From Lumnitzera littorea (lineage: Eukaryota > Streptophyta > Magnoliopsida > Myrtales > Combretaceae), in assembly GCA_024138015.1 (NCBI GenBank), contig JAMXBB010000001.1, positions 96,546,520-96,610,519 of the forward strand: a DNA stretch of 64,000 nt. The letters are read 5' to 3'. Shown piece by piece: positions 45,201-49,999 of this stretch (within the stretch, counting starts at the first letter, position 1; the number at the start of each line of letters is the position of its first letter). Position numbers and translations under genes: made by a program. The notes under the pieces are model-generated. The model worked only from the letters and a program-made list of their open reading frames with translations, was not told the DNA's origin and did no database searches.

Positions 45201-46640
45201 TTAAATGTAGTTGTAGTGGAGAAACTATTCTACAGGAGTGTCATAAAAAATGTTGGCATTGCATCAGAGAAGCGATTTGAAATCAGTTCACTTCTCCAGG
45301 TATCAGTAAGGCATTCTTTTGTTTTTCTTTTTTAGTTCTCCATCATTGTTTACTGATCGAAATGCCAAGGTAATACAAATTTAACAAAATCGTTAGTTTG
45401 GCATATCATGCACAAAATCCTTTTGATAGTTTATAGATGGATGATTTAACAAATATTTTAGAATAATTATAGCCAATGCTAATCAATTGTCTTTCCCCCT
45501 TATTGAAAAGTACTCCCTTCCATGTTGACAATCAACAATGATAGCATAACCCTGCAGACCATGACTTCTCAGACTAAGTCTTAAATTTAATGTGGACAGG
45601 ATAATACATTGTTTGTCACTCCAGGATCAGACATTCATGCACTGTTTATGGAGGTTTCACGTGTTTTTTTCAATGGAATTCCTGAACTACATTTAGCAAA
45701 TTTTCTTCATATGATCACAACGATGACAGAATCAGGTTCCACGGAGGAACAGGTAGAATATTTCATCACTAATAACCAAAAGGTCTTAAAGCTTCCGGAT
45801 GATGAATCTGTCTGGACTCTGCCTTCTGTCTCTTCATTGATTGAGCATGAGGAATCACCTCAAAGAAGCAATTTGTTGGAAATGATAAAATTGAGAAGTT
45901 CATTACATTCCAAAAAGACAGATGGAAGTAACTCATGCTGGCCTCCACCAAATTATAGGAGAGCTGCACCACATCCAGGTGGTTCTGCTACTCGAATTCT
46001 TAAACAGGCAGCAATCTTGGAGCTCAATACTTCCTCAAAATTGATGAAGGAAGATGACAATGACTTCACTGGTGAGATCAATAGCAATCTCGAAGCTAAT
46101 GCAGGAGATGTTTTGAACAAGGATGTAGATTGGCCTGCATCTAACAACAGTGGTTCAACTGAATTTGATGATTCAACTTTTATGTCTGACATTCCCGAGA
46201 TGGATTCGTCTCCCTTAGAACAAAGGGATAAACTCAATATTGGCATACCAGATGCTACACAAGCCATGCTTGTAGGAAGACTGGGAGAGTTTGTAGCTTT
46301 CAAGCACTTCACTGAAAAACTTGGCAGTGCTTCAGTGAAGTGGGTCAATGAAAGTGGTGAAACCGGCTTACCTTATGATATCACCATTGGAAATAAAGGT
46401 GAAGGCCTTCGCTACATCGAAGTTAAAGCTACAGAGGTGGAAGGGAAGGACTGGTTCAGTATATCAGCCAAGGAATGGAAATTCGCAACTGATAAGGGTG
46501 ACTCCTTTTGGATTGTTCATGTTGTTTTAGGTGATGAGGCAAAGATCAGGATATTCAGAGATCCAGGCGAACTTTGCAGGTTAAGGAAGCTGCAGTTGGC
46601 TATAGTAATGCCAAAGGAGGATCACGTTGAAGATAAGTAG
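2495..46640 (+). CDS. NOV: NO VEIN (NOV)-like protein, 13 exons (overall gene)
   Basis: Orthologue of the plant nuclear protein NO VEIN. In Arabidopsis NOV is needed for leaf vascular development, auxin-dependent cell fate and embryo/meristem function; its biochemical activity is not established. Joining 13 exons at GT-AG sites gives an unbroken frame of about 2,589 residues, close to the roughly 2,700 I recall for Arabidopsis. Visible parts: proline-rich N terminus (residues ~1-50); conserved N-terminal region (130-445) with an acidic stretch and a KKKKRK nuclear-signal-like motif (~423-428); GHKL ATPase fold with N box LVQNADDN across exons 6/7 (~1058-1067) and G2 box GKKGIGFKSVF (~1120); long middle region; C-terminal DUF3883 (~2466-2580) with GLPYDI and YIEVKAT. 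Coding exons: 2495-2881, 10964-11301, 12692-13196, 14772-14876, 15093-15216, 27349-29066, 32129-32341, 33365-35614, 38082-38194, 41825-42224, 42295-42612, 45042-45299, 45600-46640. No stop or frameshift is seen, so the gene looks functional despite transposon-filled introns. Confidence 0.93.
2882..4380 (+). other. Intron 1, first part; nothing recognised
   Basis: AT-rich intronic sequence with poly-T runs near 3137-3148, 3311-3325 and 3438-3450. No protein homology was seen on either strand. From about 4253 the sequence resembles the terminal repeat of the MULE-like element that follows, as an extra direct copy of its left end. Confidence 0.5.
4381..5471. mobile_element. Non-autonomous long-TIR (Mutator-like) element in NOV intron 1
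   Basis: The first ~114 bases (4381-4494) align as an inverted repeat with the last ~114 (5358-5471); both begin TACAAAAAAATT when read inward and stay alignable to the TTTTTAA(C)GGA motif. Long TIRs with no coding capacity are typical of Mutator-like MITEs. Extra, more diverged copies of the end sequence lie just outside on the left (~4253-4355) and just inside on the right (~5285-5340), suggesting repeated terminal duplication or nesting. No clear 9-bp target duplication was found, so the superfamily assignment is inference. Confidence 0.6.
4451..4822 (+). repeat. 186-bp tandem duplication with an N at the junction
   Basis: 4451-4635 and 4637-4822 are nearly identical, both starting GTTTTCAACGTTTATAAAAA, and are separated by one ambiguous base at 4636. 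The few differences (for example AAGATATT versus AAAATATT) are late in the unit. The unit starts inside the left TIR of the MULE-like element. Confidence 0.9.
5472..6480. repeat. AT-rich intronic repeats with a perfect 22-bp inverted repeat
   Basis: 5512-5533 and 5906-5927 are exact reverse complements (22 bp), about 370 bases apart. This suggests a snap-back MITE. A motif containing GATTAGGTTAACAAA recurs near 5809 and 5940, showing internal duplication. A microsatellite of AT then GTAT units occupies about 6205-6246. No coding sequence was recognised. Confidence 0.55.
6481..8560. other. Unrecognised, less AT-rich block inside intron 1
   Basis: Segments 6484-6725 and 7330-8500 have a visibly higher GC content than the rest of intron 1. 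They contain short open frames (for example 6508-6723 + and 7832-8044 -) that match no family I know. A 14-bp perfect palindrome, GTACCGTACGGTAC, sits at 6523-6536. The composition suggests inserted foreign sequence, but no terminal repeats or transposon domains were found. Confidence 0.35.
8561..10963 (+). other. Remainder of intron 1; nothing clear
   Basis: No protein homology or structured repeat was recognised. A T-rich stretch near 10348-10372 followed by sequence like antisense retroelement 3' ends (about 10380-10540) may be a LINE remnant, but this is weak. The intron ends TTTTCAG at 10963. Confidence 0.35.
10964..11301 (+). CDS. NOV: NOV exon 2
   Basis: It continues phase 0 with VNAFIHCFVVVRKITSLHDL and contains the conserved LGPFLHHPLVVHYFS block typical of the NOV N-terminal region. 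The 338 bases end in phase 2, TTGGG|GTGAGT; the last two bases (GG) pair with the first base of exon 3 to make glycine. Confidence 0.9.
11302..12691 (+). other. NOV intron 2; nothing recognised
   Basis: 1,390 bases with a GTGAGT donor and a TACACAG acceptor. Short frames inside (11503-11757 -, 11739-11942 +, 12086-12307 +) match no known family. They are taken as chance frames or decayed insertions. Confidence 0.6.
12692..13196 (+). CDS. NOV: NOV exon 3
   Basis: It starts by completing a glycine codon, then reads LHISFIYEARKSED. It has a low-complexity acidic segment (DDDDDVDHSSDENN) in the middle and a conserved end (RDWLKEDIKERDRVLLDPAN, then a lysine-rich helix). 505 bases, phase 0 end at TCTGAG|GTAATC. 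Confidence 0.88.
13197..14771 (+). other. NOV intron 3; nothing firmly recognised
   Basis: 1,575 bases, donor GTAATC, acceptor CTGTAG. The stretch 13560-14120 reads in short minus-strand pieces vaguely like retroelement coding sequence, but no diagnostic motif was seen. A + strand frame at 14208-14528 has no recognisable content. Confidence 0.5.
14772..14876 (+). CDS. NOV: NOV exon 4 (35 residues, basic motif)
   Basis: Encodes VIDLMIDEYVLSKKKKRKMG and on to LANVA, in phase 0 at both ends (CTGTAG|GTT, GCT|GTAAGG). The KKKKRK cluster is the best nuclear-localisation-like signal in the protein, matching the nuclear location reported for Arabidopsis NOV. Confidence 0.88.
15093..15216 (+). CDS. 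NOV: NOV exon 5 (3' splice boundary uncertain)
   Basis: Starts VLSIKSGLLDDIYDSLVHER after TTTGCAG. Exon 6 begins with two bases completing a codon, so this exon must end in phase 1. ATGG|GTGTGC at 15216 fits. A second phase-1 donor, AAAGA|GTATTT ending at 15243, would add nine residues. Both are weak donors. Read-through hits a stop at 15341. Confidence 0.7.
15349..15560 (+). mobile_element. Possible short copia-type LTR and primer-binding remnant
   Basis: TGGTATTAGAACTCC at 15484-15498 resembles the initiator-Met primer-binding site of plant copia elements (TGGTATCAGAGC). It follows ~135 bases starting TGTTAG that could be a small LTR. No partner LTR was identified. Weak call. Confidence 0.3.
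15540..18556 (-). pseudogene. Gypsy element A, Pol remnant (protease, RT, RNase H), left part
   Basis: Reading the minus strand from right to left: protease-like sequence near 18290-18430 with a degenerate VxxIxSGxT site; RT C-terminal part with HIISKEEVEMDP at ~16640-16720; then RNase H with FIVECDASRHGLG and STHEKELVALMLAI, ending with NWLAKLLGYDFEV around 15540-15990. Many stops and frameshifts are present. The integrase core and this end's LTR are missing, so it is truncated. Its gag lies at 26323-27060; the two parts were one element before the copia insertion. Confidence 0.78.
16029..16770 (-). repeat. Three tandem copies of a ~232-256-bp gypsy Pol segment
   Basis: Three successive blocks (about 16029-16260, 16261-16516, 16517-16770) each contain the same order of short matches: a GCTAGTAA/GTTAGTAA start, a CCTAAGAAAT-like segment, CACTTAAGTACT and a TTGAAA..ACATGC segment. 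Translated on the minus strand they are the RT region after the catalytic core (HIISxxG ... GLTGYY). The second copy carries an extra poly-T run at 16460-16475. Confidence 0.65.
18557..18796 (-). repeat. Copia 3' LTR (left copy)
   Basis: 240 bp; aligns end to end with 26083-26322 (for example both contain GGAAGGAATATATACTCT and GACATCCTC). It is followed on the right by CCCCCCTC, the complement of a polypurine tract. Confidence 0.9.
18889..19900 (-). pseudogene. Copia RT 3' end and RNase H remnant
   Basis: The minus-strand frame 19316-19729 carries the copia segment with LYRQLVGSLNYLT, PDISFAVQQVSQFM and IRRIIRYLKGT. 18889-19278 continues with RNase H (LHVDNTSIIQIVANSVLHER, TKHIEVNCH). Just upstream, the frame jumps from the sequence before RT (AMNHACQVKAMQKEL) straight to the post-RT segment near 19690, so the RT catalytic core is deleted. 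Confidence 0.85.
19901..20395 (-). mobile_element. 5'-truncated LINE (L1-type) 3' end inserted in the copia
   Basis: The minus strand encodes a zf-RVT-like zinc-binding segment (CYLCHKGPECHDHLFLNY, then NLWRSI) typical of the C terminus of plant LINE ORF2. It is followed by ~300 bases of 3' sequence and a poly-A tail (poly-T on the + strand at ~19902-19920). It interrupts the copia integrase/RT coding region. The right (5') junction is approximate; no target duplication could be fixed. Confidence 0.75.
20396..21805 (-). pseudogene. Copia gag 3' half, GAG-pre-integrase and integrase remnant
   Basis: From right to left on the minus strand: gag end (LLNRNPDTSLDDCLGELLRE at 21655-21800), GAG-pre-integrase with WHRQLGHPN (21218-21565), degraded integrase, and the integrase C-terminal block FGCVCFVHLPPHE...CAFIGHSSTQKE (20600-20808). 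A 107-bp segment of the latter is tandemly duplicated at 20465-20670. Stops interrupt all parts. Confidence 0.82.
20465..20670 (-). repeat. 107-bp tandem duplication in copia integrase region
   Basis: 20465-20571 and 20572-~20670 both begin ATTGGAATGAGACACATGCT and share TCATGTTTGAAGAAAATAA and ACAACACCATCATAACA-type segments with scattered mismatches. It is a local duplication within the decayed copia. Confidence 0.85.
22560..23440 (+). pseudogene. Gypsy B gag remnant
   Basis: The frame 22813-23175 reads a gypsy gag (retrotrans_gag) end: ILDITELQLLVYFLGELREN, then IRLQVQTLRPVSLADAIEL. Upstream, 22600-22800 contains the earlier gag helices with stops. A degenerate zinc-knuckle-like stretch (GLCFKCEQPFQPDYR) follows at about 23380-23430; its histidine and last cysteine are missing. 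Confidence 0.8.
23441..24944 (+). pseudogene. Gypsy B protease, partial RT and integrase tail
   Basis: The protease site appears as ILVDNGASHNFVL near 23636-23675. RT follows: frame 23912-24430 with the N-terminal RT region (FSDVFAKTIDFPPLRGIDHR), then a shifted frame 24354-24536 with DYRALNNATILDRYPIPVI and SGYHQIRV. After about 24650 the reading switches to the integrase C-terminal tail (PRYYAPFQILARVGNVAYRL, LHPVFQVSLLKRS), so YxDD, RNase H and the integrase core are deleted. Stops and frameshifts are frequent. Confidence 0.85.
25427..26069 (-). pseudogene. Copia gag N-terminal half
   Basis: The minus strand reads a copia gag (UBN2-type) with FGFINLWIEYS and, at the junction, QHQFLMKL, which continues across gypsy B as RLEFETI at ~21790. 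Several stops are present. The untranslated leader and primer-binding site follow to the right at 26070-26082. Confidence 0.72.
26083..26322 (-). repeat. Copia 5' LTR (right copy)
   Basis: 240 bp partner of 18557-18796. It directly abuts the Met-tRNA-like primer-binding site at 26070-26082, which fixes the element's orientation as minus. The two LTRs differ at scattered sites by eye, so the insertion is not recent. Confidence 0.9.
26323..27060 (-). pseudogene. Gypsy element A gag remnant (right part)
   Basis: The minus strand reads gypsy gag: NELKEDICKSVQTHDPISIA, then RMMDQAVNIEDELW, at about 26660-26800, with further gag-like pieces to ~27060 and stops throughout. It is the N-terminal part of the element whose Pol remnant lies at 15540-18556, separated by the copia insertion. 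No LTR was recognised on this side before exon 6. Confidence 0.72.
27349..29066 (+). CDS. NOV: NOV exon 6 (573 residues)
   Basis: Opens in phase 1 after TTATGCAG and continues GVNVEDIVGKVAEYMQLNHN. It covers the conserved region before the ATPase domain (NRLFILRKLFDFEAWLTEQF; LSLFSLLGGEKHVPLSLLKS) and a serine-rich variable linker, then ends HFLLEL|GTAAGT. The last residues are the start of the GHKL N box, completed by exon 7. 1,718 bases, phase 0 end. Confidence 0.93.
29630..29682. repeat. Perfect 19-bp inverted repeat (hairpin)
   Basis: GGAAGTGTACAAAAGAGCA at 29630-29648 is exactly complementary to 29664-29682, with a 15-base loop. With a few mismatches the arms extend about 10 bases further out (TGTACGTAGG / CCCATGTACA). 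Confidence 0.9.
30430..31150 (-). pseudogene. Copia integrase C-terminal fragment in intron 6
   Basis: Minus-strand frame 30543-30884 reads EFGCFVYVFISKLQATDAKA, LKCLFVGYSLRQKG and a degraded GFIFLMMFTF, the block that follows the integrase core in Ty1/copia elements. More integrase-like sequence continues to about 31150. No LTR was paired with it. Confidence 0.7.
31280..31820 (+). mobile_element. Possible solo copia LTR
   Basis: A promoter-like box (GGTATATATAAGGCCTATAAA around 31598) is followed ~120 bases later by a segment (TTTTTCACCACAAATTCATG, then TTTCCACATAAATTACTG) resembling the 3' part of many plant copia LTRs. The start near TGTAGGGG is a guess. No internal region or partner repeat was seen. 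Confidence 0.35.
32129..32341 (+). CDS. NOV: NOV exon 7 (ATP-binding core)
   Basis: Encodes 71 residues of the GHKL ATPase fold: VQNADDN (N box), IIILNNERGFSAQNIRALCD (G1 region) and GYIGKKGIGFKSVFR (G2 box, lid). Phase 0 at both ends (CTGCAG|GTC, CGG|GTATGT). In canonical GHKL proteins the G1 motif starts with Asp; here it reads N-N-E-R-G-F, which I recall as the form usual in NOV proteins. Confidence 0.95.
32342..33364 (+). other. NOV intron 7; nothing recognised
   Basis: 1,023 bases, GTATGT donor, TATGCAG acceptor. Short frames (32567-32794 -, 32928-33188 +) match nothing I know. A poly-T run lies at 33284-33298. Confidence 0.6.
33365..35614 (+). CDS. NOV: NOV exon 8 (750 residues, largest exon)
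   Basis: Starts ITDSPEIHSNGFCVKFDISE, the conserved continuation of the ATPase fold, then the large NOV middle region (FAYLPLRTYGLKFILQGDFV; PSSREEVDGDNPWNQLLLSE; LPFIPLSDGTFDSLDDGAIW). Ends GTTCCAAAG|GTTAGT, phase 0. No stop or frameshift in 2,250 bases. Reading past the donor remains open to 35761 only by chance. Confidence 0.95.
35615..38081 (+). other. NOV intron 8
   Basis: 2,467 bases, GTTAGT donor, TAAGCAG acceptor. Contains a Harbinger-like MITE (36777-37662). The section 35790-36140 has inverted similarities (ATGGATTTC/TTCCATT-type ends) that may be another small MITE. The rest is unrecognised. Confidence 0.6.
36777..37662. mobile_element. PIF/Harbinger-like MITE (886 bp) in intron 8
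   Basis: Flanked by TTA (36774-36776 and 37663-37665), the 3-bp target type of PIF/Harbinger. Imperfect terminal inverted repeats: CACCATGTTCACTT at the left, CAGCTCGTTTACTT reading in from the right (10 of 14 match). The left end matches the inverted right end of the element at 59096-59866 (GTTCACTT...AATTCCATTCCCC), so both belong to one family. The interior is rich in ACC/CAC triplets; its short frames are low complexity and not taken as genes. Confidence 0.7.
38082..38194 (+). CDS. NOV: NOV exon 9
   Basis: Encodes VKSESLLQAIGFKTKVTLED, then VIEILKIWRRSGSPFKA. 113 bases, starting in phase 0 and ending in phase 2 (GCCAG|GTATCA), with the serine codon completed by the first base of exon 10. 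Confidence 0.92.
38195..41824 (+). other. NOV intron 9 with a minus-strand copia element
   Basis: 3,630 bases, GTATCA donor, GTGGCAG acceptor. About 38860-41700 is a truncated copia retrotransposon (separate entry). 38195-38860 shows no recognisable feature. Confidence 0.8.
38860..41700 (-). mobile_element. 3'-truncated Ty1/copia element in intron 9
   Basis: On the minus strand from right to left: partial LTR beginning at 41449 (TGTTTGTGAGAAG on +), primer-binding site (+ strand GCTCTAATACCA, 41437-41448), gag start MDNDKKSVVVSDVAP near 40811, gag blocks DARLFLQIGNS and REQVTIMSFLVGLPSEFETT (40186-40664), protease region WVIDYSVTNHVIGNS (39596-39886; the normal D-S-G is changed to D-Y-S), integrase core with ILQSDNAK and YVDTPSQNGVA (38961-39236). 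RT, RNase H and the second LTR are missing, and several frameshifts are present. The outer LTR end is approximate. Confidence 0.83.
41825..42224 (+). CDS. NOV: NOV exon 10
   Basis: After GTGGCAG the first base completes serine, then IAQMSRLYMFMWKEISTSKL, ELLTGPFIYVPLSKDFGDEE and so on, ending IQSANY. 400 bases, phase 0 end at ACTAT|GTAAGT. Confidence 0.92.
42225..42294 (+). other. NOV intron 10, 70 bases
   Basis: GTAAGT donor and TTTGCAG acceptor 70 bases apart, near the lower limit for plant introns. Retention would shift the frame and stop at 42312-42314. An earlier TTTGCAG lies only 13 bases after the donor and is too close to be used. Confidence 0.85.
42295..42612 (+). CDS. NOV: NOV exon 11
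   Basis: Reads VLSVFLKLADILKSAKVHPE, then FRVLPSCHNKWVSLHPSFGQ, with a conserved C-terminal helix, ending PAFSE|GTAGGT. 318 bases, phase 0 at both ends. Confidence 0.92.
42877..43150. repeat. Element with ~80-bp direct repeats around a short palindrome
   Basis: A segment starting ATGACTAGTAT at about 42877 recurs at about 43072 with the same order of words (TCTTAT..AAAAG, GGTATGGACT, TTTATTATATAA). Between them is ACTTGTGG...CCACAAGT and the phrase TTTGAACTCAGGACCTCC. I recall this phrase as part of a widespread non-coding plant repeat family. No RNA polymerase III boxes were identified. Confidence 0.6.
44209..44710. mobile_element. Long-TIR (Mutator-like) MITE in intron 11
   Basis: 44209-44349 and 44568-44710 form an inverted repeat of about 140 bp, alignable through AAATGGTACTT / AAAAGGTATCA, CCAAAATGTG / CTAAAATGTG, TTAAAATTTTTGTAAT / TTGAAATTTTTATAGT and AACATTAACAT / AACGTTAACAT. 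The centre has no coding capacity. No clear target duplication was found. Its TIR sequence differs from that of the intron 1 element. Confidence 0.68.
45042..45299 (+). CDS. NOV: NOV exon 12
   Basis: VVTREAIYYGLVDSTSKASL, then HPEVYAKLKLSSFCVLKQLN, ending FEISSLLQ|GTATCA. 258 bases, phase 0 at both ends (TTCATAG|GTT, CTCCAG|GTATCA). Confidence 0.92.
45600..46640 (+). CDS. NOV: NOV exon 13 with DUF3883 and stop
   Basis: Begins DNTLFVTPGSDIHALFMEVS after GGACAG, then a variable serine-rich linker. The C-terminal DUF3883 domain starts at about residue 2466 (MLVGRLGEFVAFKHF) and contains GETGLPYDITIGNKGEG and RYIEVKATEVEGKDWF, an arrangement like the D and ExK of PD-(D/E)XK nucleases. Then WKFATDKGDSFWIVHVV and a stop at 46638-46640. 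The preceding intron 12 (45300-45599, 300 bases) holds nothing recognisable. Confidence 0.95.
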   Translation, partial: DNTLFVTPGSDIHALFMEVSRVFFNGIPELHLANFLHMITTMTESGSTEEQVEYFITNNQKVLKLPDDESVWTLPSVSSLIEHEESPQRSNLLEMIKLRSSLHSKKTDGSNSCWPPPNYRRAAPHPGGSATRILKQAAILELNTSSKLMKEDDNDFTGEINSNLEANAGDVLNKDVDWPASNNSGSTEFDDSTFMSDIPEMDSSPLEQRDKLNIGIPDATQAMLVGRLGEFVAFKHFTEKLGSASVKWVNESGETGLPYDITIGNKGEGLRYIEVKATEVEGKDWFSISAKEWKFATDKGDSFWIVHVVLGDEAKIRIFRDPGELCRLRKLQLAIVMPKEDHVEDK

Positions 46641-49090
46641 ATTCATTCCTAATTAGAATTATCTTGGGCTTTTTTTGTACAAATGCTGTTACGATGTCAG
46701 TGACCTGCTTAGTAACTTGGTAATTTGTGTGTATGAAAATGTAAAATACTTTTATCCAGATGACACTGTCTTAAAGAAGAATTAGATTATATGAAAATTT
46801 CTTGAATGTTGAATGTATTTGCATGAATGAATCAAATTGAGATTAAGATATTGGAAAGTTGTAGATGATTTGGCACCTATCGAAATTGATAAATTTTAGA
46901 GGTTCGAATAACATTCCTTTTTTTTGTGGAACTTCTCTATATAACTATGTCTTAATACTTCAATAACAAATTTTCAACTATCAAATTACACCTTTGGATA
47001 AAGATAAAATATATTGCATTTTGTAGCAAGTTTAGAGAGAGAGAGCAACAAATCAATAAATATTGGTGCAAGAAAATTTCAGCAAGAAATAGAGAAGCAA
47101 TACATTATATCTTAAGATAATTTCAAAGAATATGACTCCTCTAGAGTCATGATTTTCAAGACTTGAATCTTATTCATTACATTAATCATAATTGATCTAT
47201 ATATCTTTTTTTTTTTATTTTATTTTGGCCAAAATTTGATTTATATCTTTGATTATGAATGGACATGAATCAAATATTTAAAATCCACGACTTTTTTAAG
47301 TATAACGTTTTTCAAAAAAAAAAATCCATAAAATTAAAAAAAGCTCTAAACCTTAAAAAAGATCCTTTTGGGTAAATTGTGCCACACCTTTGAAAACTTT
47401 TAAAATTAAGTAAAGGACCCCAAAATTGTGGTGGGACCAGTTTTGTTGTGCATCGGCTACTTTACATGTATCTTAATTGTGACGTGGACAAAAAATCAAG
47501 GAAAACAAAAATGTCACCTCAAATTTTCATGTTAACGTAGATAATTATAGAGTTTTGTGCGATAAGAGCTTTTTCAAATAATATTATGAAAAAGGGCCTA
47601 AGCAAAAAGATATTTTAAAAATAGGAAAATGAAGGTGTATGTAATCTTTATTGCATACACCTTTAGTATAAGAAATACTTATATAAAAGGTACATATATT
47701 ATTGAAAAACTTGCAACAACATGAATGATATCAATGCATACATATATACTACAATACACGCAAATATTCATGAATTTGTACAAATACATATATAACTATG
47801 CCAATAAATGAACTTCAATCACCTACCACCATAAAGTCTGATCCCTAACCAGCTAACACAAAATCGATTCCTCTGATCCCTTGAACTCTAATCCCCAACA
47901 TTGACCAACACAAAGTCAAAACCATCGACAATCAACACATACTCTAATTCACACCTTAACCCAAAGTTCATGAAAAAGATATATATATAAATGATATGAA
48001 GAGAGAAAACAAGCAATACGTATTGATTTTCACTAAAAGTAAAAAAAAAATGCTTACAAAAAGTATGTGTATAACGAGTCTCTTAGTTGTTACTCATAGA
48101 AATATGAACATATATATCCATCCTATTTCTTCATGTCCTTCTCTCTATGGAGACTGTGAAGACAATGCAGGTGTATCCTTAAATTGTCTAGGAGGCATAG
48201 GAATTAACTCAAAAGGTGGATGGAGCTGTGTCACACCCTCACTCATAGATGATGATGGTGAGTAGCTCGAGAGTCACTTCTAAGGAGCTAGTAGAGTATA
48301 GGAAGATTTCATCTGCTGCTTGAATTGTAGAGTGGTTAAGGGCTGTAACCGAATCTTAAACTGGAAACTGCTTTTACGTTGCTTGCTATATAGCCTAATT
48401 TAACGGAATGGCGTGACATGGACGGCATATCCTACTCATGGCCACCTTAGCCATGCGTCCATTGTACGCCTTCTCCTCTAAATCTGATTCTATCTCTAAC
48501 TAGGGAGAGGAGGTGGAATAGGGTCGAGGTCAGGTGTTGCCTCGTATTCATGTGGCGATTCTTGGTAGTGTTATGGCTCTTGTGCAACCTGGGGAACTAA
48601 AATAAGCCTATTGTGCTCCTTTACAAATTGCAAAGCTCTATCTACAACAACGATTGTAGAGAGATAGTCTACTACTAACCATATGTCACAAAGCAAGTCA
48701 ACCTATATTGAATAAATCAGGTGGAAGGGGTTAACATGTGTTGTCAATACAATGAATTACAAGTCTAGTGGTTTACTTACCACGTGTCCAATGATAGCTC
48801 CTATATGAGTGATATACTGGCGAGTGATCTCTCATACCAAGGCCAGTCTGTAGGTCAAATATAGTTCGGTAAGCATTCACAATAAGGGTAGCATGTTGTG
48901 TAATTTCGCTCTCAACCCTCCATAAACCTACTAAGGGCCTTTCCTCAACTATGGTAAAGCCATATTGACTCAAAAGGGTTATGTAGGGGAATCAGTCCTA
49001 TGGCCAAACTTCGAGAAGGATAGCAGGCCCTCCCATCTAGTGTACTTTGGTCTATACAGCCACGTAGAGCTATTTGTACACCTCCTAAAT
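46641..49090. other. NOV 3' UTR, then intergenic; nothing firm
   Basis: The first ~150-200 bases are the likely NOV 3' UTR (T-rich, ending with AT-rich sequence near 46800); no canonical poly-A signal was fixed. Beyond it lies AT-rich DNA. Short frames at 47996-48265 (+) and 48773-48973 (-) match no family I recognise. The minus strand 48500-49070 keeps some protein-like composition with stops and may be a decayed coding sequence. Confidence 0.45.
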
Positions 49091-49093
49091 ACT

Positions 49094-49980
49094 TGTAGAA
49101 AAATTAGAGATATTCTATGATCTATTTATTTTTGTTAATTTTATGTTGTAAGTTAGTGGAATTAAATGTGTGGCTAGTAGGGTTTGTGTAATATTTATTA
49201 TTGCTACCAACTACTTCAAGACTCTATATAAATAGTCCTTCTTGTGTACAAATTGTTTGGAACTAAAATAACATTCCCCCTTTTTTCTATTTGGTATCAA
49301 GGCTTCAGCCAATCAAATTGATTGAATGTAATCAAATATGAGTAACACTAGAAATAGATCCAAACCTTCATCAAGAACCAAACTAAGATTTCGATACCTA
49401 AGAGATTCAGGTAACCTTACCAAAAATACACCTCCAACCTCTTCATTTATGAGTGATCAAAATTCACTCCAAATCACTCAACATAATTTAAATGGAGTAA
49501 ATTTTCACAAGTGGTTTCAATCGGTAAAATTAGTACTTTGCAAATGAGGTAGAATTGAGTATGTGAACAGGTCTATTAAAATTCCAAATTGTAAGTTTGA
49601 TGAATTTGGTCTATGGGAGAGCGAAAACTCCATGGTAATGGCATGGTTGATCAACTCTTTGGAGCCTAAGATTGGTATAACCTACCTTTTCTATGAGACT
49701 ACTAAAGAGATTTAGGAAACATCCAAGAGATGTATTTTGAGTTGGTAAATGCTTCCCAGTGTTTTGAGCTATGGTCAAGGATTTATACCATTAGACAAGG
49801 TAATATGTCCGTAACGAAGTATTATAATTTACTAATGGAACTTAGTTAGGAAATGAGTCTTTTATGTGAAATAGATTTAGGTGTGTCAAAGATAGAATCA
49901 AGTATAATCTATGCAATAAATTTAGGCCATAACGATATCAAGTGTTTTCTTACTTAAAAACGACGATGATGAACAAGAAG
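49094..49980 (+). mobile_element. Copia LTR and gag remnant, plus strand
   Basis: A ~196-bp LTR (49094-49289) begins TGTAGAAAAATTAG and has a TATATAAAT box at 49225. The primer-binding site TGGTATCAA follows at 49292. Gag starts at 49338 (MSNTRNRSKP) and reads the copia gag motifs LNGVNFHKWFQSVKLVL and ENSMVMAWLINSLEP through stop codons to about 49980. No pol or second LTR follows, so it is truncated, probably where the Ulp1-bearing element begins. Confidence 0.75.
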
Positions 49981-49999
49981 AAAAAACCGATACCATGGC

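Noticed and set aside
45953..46348. 131-codon minus-strand frame inside exon 13
   Set aside because: Antisense of the strongly supported NOV exon; no independent features.
48773..48973. Minus-strand frame with protein-like composition
   Set aside because: I could not place it in any family and neighbouring frames have stops; not enough to call a gene.
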